From contig JASWHV010000010.1 in assembly GCA_030760725.1 (NCBI GenBank), positions 103,325,126 through 103,389,125 of the forward strand: DNA of 64,000 nucleotides, read 5' to 3'. Origin of the DNA: Neostapfia colusana (lineage: Eukaryota > Streptophyta > Magnoliopsida > Poales > Poaceae). Position 1 is the first letter of the stretch; each line of letters begins with the position of its first letter. Under the pieces are notes generated by a model that did no database searches, had not been told where the DNA came from, and was given only the letters and a program-made list of their open reading frames with translations. Below are positions 20,763-33,300 of this stretch, in pieces. A program made the translations under genes and the position numbers.

Positions 20763-21317
20763 GGCTATCTGTCGTCCGGTCCGGTACGATCGATACTGGT
20801 GGTGGTGGTGGTGGTGGTGGTGGAGATGGGATGGGGATTGGGGAGTGGCGCTGGGTCATGTAGGCTTCTTCTCTTGGGCTGCAGGGACACCATGGGCTTC
20901 TTCTCTTGGGCTGCACGAACAGCAGGCCCACTCCACTCTGATCCGGTTGGCATCTGAGATCGGATCCGGTTGGAATCGTACGGTACAACGCATATCATAT
21001 ACGTACGTCGCCTTCCCCCTCTTTCTCTCTCTCTTTTTTTATATATTTTTAGAAGAAAAAGAAGAAGGAAAAAAAGAAGGGCGAAGAGGCAACATGTAGC
21101 TAGCTAGTAGCACTAGCCGCCAAAAAGAAGGGCCAAGGCAACCTGCTCATTCGTCGTCCATGGTAGGAGTAAGATGAGGTCAAACTCAAACGACGCCATT
21201 GCGGAGCCGACCCCTCTCCTCTCGACTCTCTAGGCCATACTCCGCTTCTCCCCTCCCGTGCAGCCGTCCTCCGCTTCATCTTCCTGTCCCGAGGCTCGTC
21301 TGCGCTGGGCTGGAGAG
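20763..21317. other. Divergent intergenic region, MBL-fold gene / SOS1
   Basis: 555 bp shared upstream region of two genes reading apart. It contains a (TGG)n run at about 20800-20825, a near-exact tandem duplication of a GGGCTTCTTCTCTTGGGCTG block (near 20866 and 20893), two copies of GATCCGGTTGG (about 20940 and 20964) and a CT-rich SOS1 leader. No TATA box could be fixed. Confidence 0.5.
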
Positions 21318-24300
21318 ATGGGCGGCGAGCCTGACGACGCCGTCCTCTTCTTCGGGGTGTCGCTGGTGCTGGGAATCGCCTCCCGCCACCTTCTCCGCGG
21401 CACCCGCGTCCCCTACACCGTCGCCCTCCTCGTCCTCGGCGTCGCCCTCGGCTCCCTCGGTGCGCTCCGCTTGCCTCCATCCAATCATTGCTTCATCTCT
21501 TTTTTTTTTCTTCTTCTTCTTCCTTTCCGGCCGGGGACCAACCGAATTTCCACTACCTCGCCGAACCCTCAACTCAGATTCAGTCACCCCAGTGTTTTTG
21601 CTACTCTTCAGTTTACACTCGCAGCTTCAATTCGAGACTAGTCTTCAATCATCCACCCCTTTGTCGGGATCCATATATCCTTTGCGAGCCCCTATCCAGC
21701 GTTCAATTACAAACCGCGACTTCTCTCCATCTTTCAGAATACGGGACTCCACATGGACTGGGCAAACTTGGAGCCGGCATTCGTATCTGTAAGTACGCGC
21801 TTTCACAGGCCTCAGATGTTCCGATCCATGCTGCATCTGTTTAGCTAATTCCCTACCTGACCCCCCTTCCGCCAAAACAATTGAACTGCAGGGGCCAACA
21901 TAAACCCTGATCTTCTATTGGCTGTTTTCCTACCCGCCCTCTTGTTCGAGAGCTCGTTCGCAATGGAGATACACCAAATCAAGGTATGTTCTGCCAGTCC
22001 GTCCATGTATGATACGCGATATCTTGTAGACCGACTAGACTAGGAGAGCTGTACTCCATCTGTACTGCTCTATACTGATGATGCTCCATTGCCTGGTGAC
22101 TATCATGTTCTCTCGTGCCACAATGCATTACCAGCACCACCAGGTGTGACATTGTGAACATCATATTTGGTTTCTCTAATCCTCCTGTCTTCTTCTGTTA
22201 ATGCTAGCTGTCGATCTCCTCCCCTGCCAGGAACAGTAATCTTTCGTGTTTACGACTTGCAGGTGCATATATGTTTCTTGACTGTAGATTGCAATTCTTA
22301 TTTTGCAGAGATGCCTAGCACAAATGGTGTTGCTTGCTGGACCAGGTGTTGTAATATCAACATTTTTACTTGGCACTCTTGTAAAGGTATGTGCTTAGAC
22401 AAAGTATGAACCATTTATTAAGATATTCAGATGCTTCCTAAAAGATGTGCGCAGGTCACTTTTCCATACAACTGGACCTGGAAAATATCATTGTTGCTTG
22501 GTGGACTTCTTAGTGCAACTGATCCTGTTGCTGTTGTTGCGCTGCTAAAAGAACTTGGGGCAAGTAAAAAGCTCAGTACAATAATTGAGGGTGAATCGCT
22601 AATGAATGATGGGTAAGTTAATTCAAAAAAAATCAGATTTTCTATAGTATTGGATGCTGGAAACTGGTATAGTGGTATGAAAAGATGACGTCACAGTTGG
22701 ACTGCATTATCTTGTTATTTTTCGGCCAGACTTTTCTGATTTTTTGTTTAAACTATGTTTTAAAGTATAACCTGTTATTTTTATTAATGTAAGTTAAAAT
22801 CAGGGCTGCCTTTACCTTATCTTAGCATACAAGGCACCTTGACTATGTACTATAGGATTCACTCTCATTATCGACTAGCTACATAATAATATTGCATGTC
22901 ATGTTCCATTATATACAGTTGTAATACTTTGTAAGATCTGCCGCTAATGCTAAGAGTCACACATTCTACAGGACTGCTATTGTTGTCTATCAACTATTTT
23001 TACGAATGGTGCTCGGAAGAACATTTGATGCTGGCTCAATAATAAAGTTCTTGTCAGAAGTTGCGCTTGGGGCGTATGTGGAAACTTTTTGATTAATTTC
23101 AATCTGAATTATATGGCTTTGTTCATACTCCATAATGCTAATTAGTATCTTGTTTGACCAGTGTCGCTCTGGGCCTTGCATTTGGAATTGTATCAGTACT
23201 GTGGCTGGGCTTTATTTTTAATGATACAATCATAGAGATTGCACTTACTCTTGCTGTCAGCTATATAGCTTTCTTCACAGTAAGATTACTAATCTATACA
23301 AGCTTTAATATTTATGTTTACTTTTCCATGGCATTGCCGAGTTTCTTTTTTTTCTTTTTTTTTAAAACAACAACAAAGCCTTTGTCTCAAGCACGTTGAG
23401 GTAGGTTAGATATGAAACCCAAACTGGGTTTCATATCCATAGGAATGACTGGTTTTGATGCTGGCTCGCCAAACCTATCACAACCCTCCTCCTTTACCCG
23501 GCCTTGGGACCGGCTATACCTAATAAGGCATAGTCGGAGTTTTTTTTTGTGTGTGAGGATATATATAATCAGAGGTAAGAAAAAGGAGTTTTAACTGTAC
23601 AACTGCTCCTACTAGGGGATAAGAGCCCCCCTCCTCCCCAGCCCCTACTACAAATATGAAGAAAGGGCACAAAAGTTGATATCATTTTTACTGCTAAGAT
23701 GCAATAACTTCTAGGTGCATACATAGCTAGACTTCTACAACTAAGCATGTGATTCAAAGGATGAAATGGAGTACATGAAATTATTAATACAGAATGTAAA
23801 TTCTTTTCACCGTTATTACATAGTAACTTGTGGTTTAGAAAAAAGAATTAGTTTCCCATGCCTCTGCTATGCATTGGGATATCGAGGAATGTTTTTTTCC
23901 CTCAAATATGAAGGAGAGCTCTGTATCATTGCATTAGACATACAACACGAGCTAAGGCATAAAGAGGTAAATTTGCACCACGAGCTTTAGTTGAAGTTTA
24001 AGATAAGTAGGTTAGGTGTTGCACATAGAGAGTAATTGAGTATGGGAGTATACAGTGAGAAATGCATGGGTGGAGGATTATTATCCTTCAATTTGAGTGA
24101 AATTTTTAAGCCATTCAATACATGATTCCCTCCACTCTTCCTAGACTTAGCTTTAGCTGCTGTCATTAATTTCAGGCCCAAGATTCGCTGGAGGTTTCCG
24201 GTGTTTTGACCGTCATGACATTGGGAATGTTAGTAACTTCTGTTGAAAAACAATTGGGCACATACCCTACTATCATTTCTTGTGTTAATTTTGTCAATGC

Positions 24301-27300
24301 GACAGGTTCTATGCAGCTTTTGCAAAAACTGCTTTCAAGGGTGACAGCCAGGAAAGTTTACATCATTTCTGGTACGTCTGAGCAAGAGATTCCACTCTAT
24401 TGCACAACAACAACAAAGCCTTTGTCTCAAGCACGTTGGGGAGGCTAGATATGAAACCCAACAGTTTTTTTAAAAGGAAACAAAGAAAGAAGAGATAAGA
24501 GTAACAAAATACGATAAACTAAGATTCCGGCACATGAATTGCTAATTTCTGTGCAGTGCTATCATGAGCCAAATTTCTAGTCTAGGTACATTCCAATCCC
24601 TCGAGTCTCGTTTTACCGTCTCCTCCCATGTCAACCTTGGTCTCCCTATGCCCCTCCTATTGCAATGAAGATAAATATGTCATCAGATGATGATCTTGGT
24701 TCCCTAATTGTTGTATGCCCATGCATTCCATAAGTTTGATAACACTGTTCAGTAGTATTTACATTTAGACATATGTGCTCTTATTACGGCCATCATAATT
24801 TCAATTATGTCAATTTACAGTTGCCAGTTCTTACTGTCGCCTAACTTGATAATTTTGTGTTACTGGGTGTAGAAAATCATCACAACGCCTCATGACGTGT
24901 AGTGGCATTAGAGTGAAAATTCAGATGTTTGTTGGGTTTTCATGTTTCCTAATTTCAGAACTCATTCGGATCTTTCAGAGTTGCATTTCCATGCATGCCA
25001 AAGTTGCTGCCAAGAGCTGAGCACCATAAAAGAAAATGTAAATTTATTTTCCAATCCTGTTTCTTTTATCATGCTTTTTTAACTTGAGGAGTCTCTGTTC
25101 TCAGTCCAGCTGTTGAGCCATCTAGAGTTTCTCTGGCCTCAAACTGCTTCCAGTGGCATGCTCATCAAACTCCTCAAGCTTTTGTGACAGTCATTTCATC
25201 TTATCATGTGATTAGGAACATAACCATCTATTAATATGTTAAGGATTGGAACAGTGGGTAAAGTAAGATTGTGACCATCGATGGCTTCTATGTGCGACTT
25301 TAGTACTTTACTCTCCGTCTGTCTGAAACCAAATTAGTGGGCCACACTTGTTTCTGAATATTATTGATATGATTTCCTAAGCAAAAAGTGTGCTGTCCTT
25401 ATATAAAGGGGGCCATGGAGGTAATTTAGGAATTGGAAGAAAACTAAGAAACTGACTAGGTACAGCAATATCAATCTGGCAAACTAGAAAAGTACTATGA
25501 GTGTAGTTAGAGCTGTAGGTCTAGCTGAACCTGAGTTGACTGCAATTCAAGGAGACTCAGAGTCCTCTGATAGTGTATTCCAAATTTTTTGTCAATAACA
25601 TTGACTTTGATTGCTTTAACCATCCCCAGTTTCTGAGTGAATGGATCCAGCCTGTTCAGTGTCGGGGACAATGAGTGCTACCTAACCTCAATAGTTTTCA
25701 ATGAAACCGTATATCCGTTTAAAACATCTCTAGATCCAACTAAATCCACATGGCATGCAAGCTACTTATGAAAATCTTGCACTCTCAACCAATATATGGC
25801 TCTGGCCAAATTATCATACAGTAGGTGCAACATTGCCATGGGCTTGCAGTTTCGGCATGGTCCTCCATCCTCCCCTTGCACTACTTGCCCCGGAGGCATC
25901 ATAGCCATCACCAGTTGTGTCCTTCTGCCACTGCTGATCGACTTCAAAGCAGTCTACACACTATGCAATATGGTGGCTAAGTTAGTGATTGCTTACCTCT
26001 GCTGCTGCTGCTGCCGTTGCGGCTGCTGCTGCAATTCTTACAGGTGGCTCAGACGACTAATGAGCAAAATAGTGGTGACATATTGAGTTTTTTTCAAAGT
26101 TTCCTACTCACTAAGCATGGCAAGGTTGAGCCATACAAACATGCAGAAGACAACATGGTCGTGGAATGGGGACCACTGATGGATCACTTACTGCACATGT
26201 GAACAGAAGTCCAGAGTCCGCCATGTTGGAGTCCAAAACAATTTATTGTAAAAGTAACTAGTAAAAAGGGAATAGAAGTGATAAACAAGATGTTATGGTT
26301 CTAAGTAGTATTTAGGATTTATTCTCTGGCTTGATTATAATTGACGTGCCTAGTCTCTTTAAATAAAGCCGGCCTTTCTAATATGATACACAATATCTTA
26401 ACAAATCCCCTAACTTATCTCTTTCCTAACAAACAAACTAATGCTAACCCAATCCATGGGACTGTTCATATGCTACAATAACCGTGTGAACAGTACAAGC
26501 ACACACCATAATACTGCACCACCCCTCCAAGACAGCTCATCCTTGAGCTGTTGCTGTCACCATAGCTGTTGGACGTGCAGAACTGAAGGTGAGGACCGAG
26601 TGAAGGCAATGTCCTTGCATAGCAGGCTGCTGAGCAATGGAGTCCAGCTCAGTTGGAGAGATAGCAACATGCCTTGAATGATGGTCAAGCCTGCAGACAT
26701 CCGGAGAACAAAGCCATGCCGCAATAGTGTGCAGAACACCGGCCATTGTGTAGGTGGACGGTGAGATTTGACGGCTATGGTGGGAGCCGCGACAGGCACC
26801 GGTTGAATCAGTAGCACAATTGATGGCTGGGGTGCTGAGACAGATGGTGTCCTGGCAGGAGACTGAGCTGGAGTGGACAGCGATGGAGGCAGGATTCTTG
26901 CTGGCATCAACGGTGATGCGGATGGAACTGCTGGAACTGATGGATGACACACCTTTGGTGGTGACAATAGTGCCACTTCCTTTGGTGATTGCATCAAGGC
27001 TGCCGGTGGCAACTTCAAAGATGTTGATGCTTCAGGGGAGGGTGTTGGGACCATCACCTGTACTGGCACCACAAGGATGGCATAGTTTTTTGCTATTACA
27101 GTACTCCTAAGATGTGTAGATACCATATGTACTGGTCTGTTGGAGAACTCTAGGCCTCGACGGAATCAACTCATGGGGTGAGCTTTGCTAAAATAACACT
27201 CTTAACATTACCAAACCATTAAAATAGAGTTATATAAAAATTTAAATTATTTCCCTTTTCTTTCCTATTTCCAGGCTTCCAGCCATGCGAAAGGATTGAA

Positions 27301-30300
27301 TTGCCCTTGCTCTTTTGCTAACAGATCAAGGAGGGAGGGGTGGGCGCCCAACGGAGATGGAGGATGGAGGGAGAAGAGCAAGGGCAATTCGGTCCTTCCG
27401 CAAGGCTGAAAATAGATAAATAAAAGGAAAATAATTTAAATTATGTGATAATCCTATTTTAACGGTGTGACAATGTTAAGAGTGCTATTATAGCGAAGCC
27501 TATCACGTGAGTCCTATTCCGTCGAAATCACATCTTCGGAGTTCTATAATAGCAAAAAACTCGATGGTAGATGGTGTTGCCTTCCTGAAAGCCATGATCT
27601 CTCATGTTGTTTGTGATATTCATTCCAGGAGGAAACCTCATGCATGAGCAAGATTTTTGGAATTTTCAGTTGGCATGACTTGAAGGTCAGGAAAGGAAAT
27701 AGGAAGGGTATCCCACTCTGCAATGTATATCTTTCTTTGGTTCATTGATTATCTCCTTGGTTGCCATGCAAATTGATTTGGTTTCTGAAAAATGAGGACA
27801 CCATGCACTTTGCAATACCTGAATAAAATTTATTCATATCTTGCTGCAGTATATCCGGATTTGTTTCCATTTGATTGTCACAGAAAGAAATGTTAGCACC
27901 TGCTAGCATGTTGTCTTTCCTGCATGGACGCATGAATGAGTTGTCCCTCTACCTTTTTGATTTTCTCCTGCAATTATGTGGGTGATTTCCCTGTTTGTTT
28001 GCTGGCCGAAATTCATGCAGCAAGATCTGATCTCATGTATGCAACACCTTCCTTGTAGCCTTCGATCTTGAAGTATTGTGCAGATATTCCTCCTGGTTTC
28101 CATGGAACTGGCAGGACTTGTCGTACTTTCCTTCCGTGACAACAAATGGTGGTGTGAATAATGCCGACGTAGTGTTGCTGATGAAAAACGCCGGCGCATC
28201 GCCACTGCCTATGGTGAAGACGTTGCCCTCCTATTGGGCCACCACCGATAGGGAGGAGCTCCTTGATATCTTGTGTTGTCATGGTAGGTTCAGATTGGAA
28301 TAGAGGGTGGGTTGGGTGTGATTCGGAGTTTGATAGCAGCAGCGACGTAGATGAGTTGGCTTTGAGTACCAAGATGTTGTGGTCCAGATTATGAGAACGA
28401 TAACTAGCAAGATAGATCTACTAACTCGCCCTGCTTTGGAGGCTAGTATTTAGGATCTATTCTCTTGCTTGATTACAATTGACACACCTAGTCTCTTTAT
28501 ATAGAGTCAAGCCTTCTAATTTGATACGCGATATCCTAACGAATCTCCTAACTCATCTCTTTCCTAACAAACCAACTAATGCTAATCCAATCCATAGTCA
28601 TGGACTGTTCACGCGCTTCAGTAACCGCGTGAATAGTACAGGCCCACACAATAACACAAAGACGAAGTATAAAACAGAATTTTGGCTATGAATGTTTCTG
28701 GTAACACTGCATTGCTGAACAAAAAATTTGTTCACATGATCTTGTTTTCAATGTGTTGTGCAACTGTTAGATGAATATATTTCTGACCTGAGTTTCATGT
28801 TTGCTTGCTATTTTTCTTGTATTCAGGGAAATGGTTGCTTACATTGCAAATACACTTATTTTTATATTGAGGTATTGGCAGTTACTGTTTTTGTCCAGCT
28901 TATCCATAATTGTAGCTGCTTCTGTTATTCTGTTATTCATCATAAGGAGATATTGCTTCTCACACCTGAATTCCTCCCAGTGGGGTTGTTATTGCAGATG
29001 GCGTTCTACAAAATAATGTCCATTTCGAGAGACATGGTATTCATCTCCTGTACCCTCTGAAATTTACTTTTATATTTTCAAGTGAAAATATAAATCTATT
29101 TATCTGTTCGACATATCTTTTGAAAAAAACATGTTTTTTCCTTCAGATATAATGGTGAAATGAGTTACAATTGATCATTAGATCCCCTCTAGTAAGTTTG
29201 TAAATTGATGGCCTTGCATAAAGAAATTTGGAGAAATAGTGCCTACATCTGTGTTTAGAAGCCCTTCTGCATCGTTAGTATATGTTAGAATATGAAAAAA
29301 ACCAACTGTTAGAAATGACCAAAATGTCTTGTTATTTTGCTTAAGAGATCCCAACGCTAACCTTTTTTTCCTCCAATGCACAGGTTAGTTGTCATTCCAT
29401 AGGAAGAAGAATATAGTACTGTTAGAGTATATTTGATAGGATATATATTTCTATCATAGACTGTCATATATATCAGAAGTATGTTTAGTAGGCTAGCTAG
29501 ATTACCATATATATCAGAAGTATATTTGGTAGGATATATATTAATATGATAGACTGTCATATGTATCACTCTTAGGCTCTAGGTGGAGAGTCACTGCCCG
29601 CCTAGCACCTAGCGCCTTTTGGAACCTTGGTCCCTTGAGCAATGCATTATACACTGATTTCATAGAGTAGGAGCCAGATTGAGTAAGCCACCATCTATGC
29701 TGATATTCCACATCGAGCTGCAGCTTGAGGCCCTCAAGCATGTCTGAGATATGGAGATATTCGTTTAGTACCTGGATAGTGAGAGCGCCCTTGATTTCAG
29801 CTACCCATTTCCTACCATTAAGCACCTGAGGCTGAGATACCATGCGTTGTTTGACAGTTTTTTGGGAACCATCCCAAAAAGATTAGGAGCTATTTCAGAG
29901 ATGTTTTTGCTTTGTTTGTCTAGCAAAAACACAAGTCATGAGATTACGCTGAGCTGTCTCCTCCGCTTGATCAAAAAGCATACACTTAAATGGATGAGAG
30001 AGTCATCTCTTGGCCAATTGATCAGTCGTCCAGCATTTGTTTCTCATAGCTAACCATAGAAACATCTTGCAGTTGGCTGGTGCCCATGTTCTCCATAGTC
30101 GATGCATGGCTCAAAGGGTATAGAAAAAAAAGGGCGTACCCAGTGCCGAAGGAATGCTTTTAATGCTGACTTAGAGGAGATAGAGCCTGATGCCTCATAT
30201 TTCCATATATGTTGATCATCCTCTGTAGATAACACAAAGGCCTGAAGGATGTCCCATAATCTGAAGAATTCTATTAGTCCATTAAGTGACATGGCGTCAC

Positions 30301-33300
30301 AGATATCTTGGAGCCATGCATGATAATCTAGGGCCTGTTCCACCGTGTGTGATCTCAACAGTTTCTTCGGCATACAATCTGCACATTTGAGAAGAGATCC
30401 ACCAGAGAACCGTCATGCCATCACCTATCAGTCCAAAACGTGTTCTTGCTATTATCCACATCGGTGACCACCGATATCGCAAACATAGCTTGAGCATATA
30501 GGTGGGATGGGATATCCAATCCTGCCCATGGTCGATCAGTGGTAGTTTGTTGCAACCATAACCATTTCATTTGTAAAGTTCATCCCATAATCTCCATATT
30601 TTAAGTTCCTAAACCGCCATGATCAAGCGGCCTTTGTACCTTGTCCCAACTGACCAATCAACATCCCCCATTGGTATCCTTTCGACCTTTCCAAAGGAAT
30701 TCCTGTTGCATTTTATCAATGGTTTTGATAACCCATTTCGGCACATTTATCGCTACTAACAAATAAACGGGGATGCCGGAGAACACAAACCCAGACCCAG
30801 TTGATTGCCAAACGACTTGCTTTATTTACGTCTGAGTTTTAATATTTATCAGCTTGTGCAAGTTTTGATTTAGTTGTGCAAGCTTAAAGCAGATTCATTG
30901 CTGACGTCAAATGCCATGAATATTGACCATATTTATTTTCATTTTCTTTGTGAATAATACATATGTGGCTCTCATTTGTGTCTTGGCCAGTCTTTCAACA
31001 TTAATCAACATTTTTCTTCTTCCTTGGTGAATAGAAGTTTTTTTCCTTCTAATTTTGACCTTGTGCTGTCTATCGCTGTGCCGTGCATAAAAGCAAGCTT
31101 TCTGTATTGAGTTTAATTCTATTATATCTTTGTGTATTATGTGAATTCGTTTTGTCTCCTGTTCTTGTAGGCACTTCTTGGGGCTTCCTTCTTCTGCTTT
31201 ATGTATTTGTTCTAATATCCCGAGTTGTAGTTGTTGGTGTTTTGTATCCATTATTGCGTCACTTTGGGTATGGTTTGGACTTGAAAGAGGCCATAATTCT
31301 TGTTTGGTCAGGGCTGCGAGGGGCTGTTGCTCTGTCACTATCATTATCTGTTAAGGTAAGCTATTGTGCTTGTACCGGCTGTTATATGTATATGGCCATA
31401 TATTCATCCCTTTGCAATATTCTCCCCTCTCGGGGTTGGTTGAGTTGCTCATTTGTTAGTTTGTTACACCAATCACCTCTTTAATCTGTTTCATTTACAT
31501 GTGGAGTAAATTAGTCTACTACAGAGTTTTGATCTATTTTTTTGGAATACTTTTACTAGTGGACCAGTGATGCAGTCCAACCCTATCTGAAACCGGAAGT
31601 CGGAACAATGGTATGCCTAGGATTTCTTTTATGTGACACTGTCAATGTTCAATATGAACCTTACTAGTGTTTTATCTTGTGCAGTTTGTGTTCTTCACTG
31701 GTGGCATTGTGTTTCTGACATTGATTGTGAATGGTTCAACCACACAATTTTTCTTACATATACTTGGCATGGACAAAATGTCAGCGACAAAGGTTAACTT
31801 CACACATTATCATATATGAATTTCTTGGTTTTTGCCTGTCTGTATGTTTCTAGAATATTGGATCTACATACATGTTGCGTAAAGGCTACTGCTGCAGGAG
31901 CTTACTTGTGTTAAGGGTACAATAGTCGTATAGGAGTCCAATTATTGAGTTCCTTTTCTAGCCTAGTATTGAGTCATGTGATCTCTCTATATTGCCCCCT
32001 TAGGGCTATTATTCAATATAAGTCATATTCATAACATGGTATATAGAGCTTAGGTTAGGATTAGTTTTTTTTTCACTATGTATGCCCTGGGAGGAGCAGC
32101 CTCAACTCCTCGAGGTGGCCTCATCGTTCTAGCCTCCATTGTGGCTGTCATTCATCAGGCTTCAGGCCACCATCGCGGGTTCACGGATCCCCGCTGCTTT
32201 CATTAAATCGCTGTTGTTGTCGCCGTTTCTCCTGCCTGGATTGCAACGTTGCCTGCCGCCGAGGCTGTTCTTCTCTGATGTCTTACTGCTGCTGTTACTG
32301 TACACACCTGAATCTTCTTTGCTCTGCTGCACTGCCAAGATGGGCCTTAACAAATATAAGATATTGTACATATGTTCTTTTTGAGCTCCAGACAAAGATT
32401 ATAATATGTTTTCATTGCAGGTTCGCATATTGAAATATACGAGACATGAAATGCTGAACAAAGCGTTAGAGGCTTTTGGTGAGCTTAGGGATGATGAAGA
32501 ACTTGGACCTGCTGATTGGGTTACTGTAAAGAAATATATCACATGCTTGCATGATTTGGATGATGAACCAGAACATCCCCATGATGTTTCTGACAAGGAT
32601 AGCCGCATGCATATCATGAACCTAAGGGATATCCGAGTGCGGCTTTTGAATGGTATGTTATCACTTTCCGGTTGTCTGATGAAAACACATGGTGATATCC
32701 CAAATGTCAATAAAATATATAATTTATAGTGATTTTTTTTGAACAGGTGTACAAGCTGCCTATTGGGGAATGCTTGAAGAGGGACGAATAACTCAAGCTA
32801 CAGCAAATATTCTGATGAGATCTGTTGATGAAGCTATGGATCTTATCTCCAGACAACCTTTATGTGACTGGAAAGGTTTACAGTCCAATGTCCAGTTCCC
32901 GAATTACTATAGGTTCCTCCAGATGAGCAGGTTGCCACGGAAGCTCATCACATACTTCACAGTAGAAAGATTGGAGTCAGGATGTTACATATGTGCTGCA
33001 TTTCTTCGTGCTCACAGAATTGCAAGGCGACAACTACATGATTTTCTTGGTAATATATTTTGAACTCTTGGGATATTCTTTTATGCAAGTTACTTATTAG
33101 TTTGTGATAAAAGAAGAATGTGATGAAGTTCCCAATGCTCGGTGTGTATGTCGTAGTTGTGCACTGTTGTAGGCATGCTATTCATTGTTGGGAATAGAAA
33201 GTGGACTTAATTTAAGGATGGTTTTTCTTGAACCATAGAAGTCAATCACAGGAATGTGGCCAAACTACCAGCCATACGCCCAGCCGAGGTGTGGAGGGGA

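Noticed and set aside
26224..28658. Exact 5-bp target duplication for the copia-like element
   Set aside because: The bases next to the proposed ends do not match (CGCCA versus AAGAC), so the ends are approximate.
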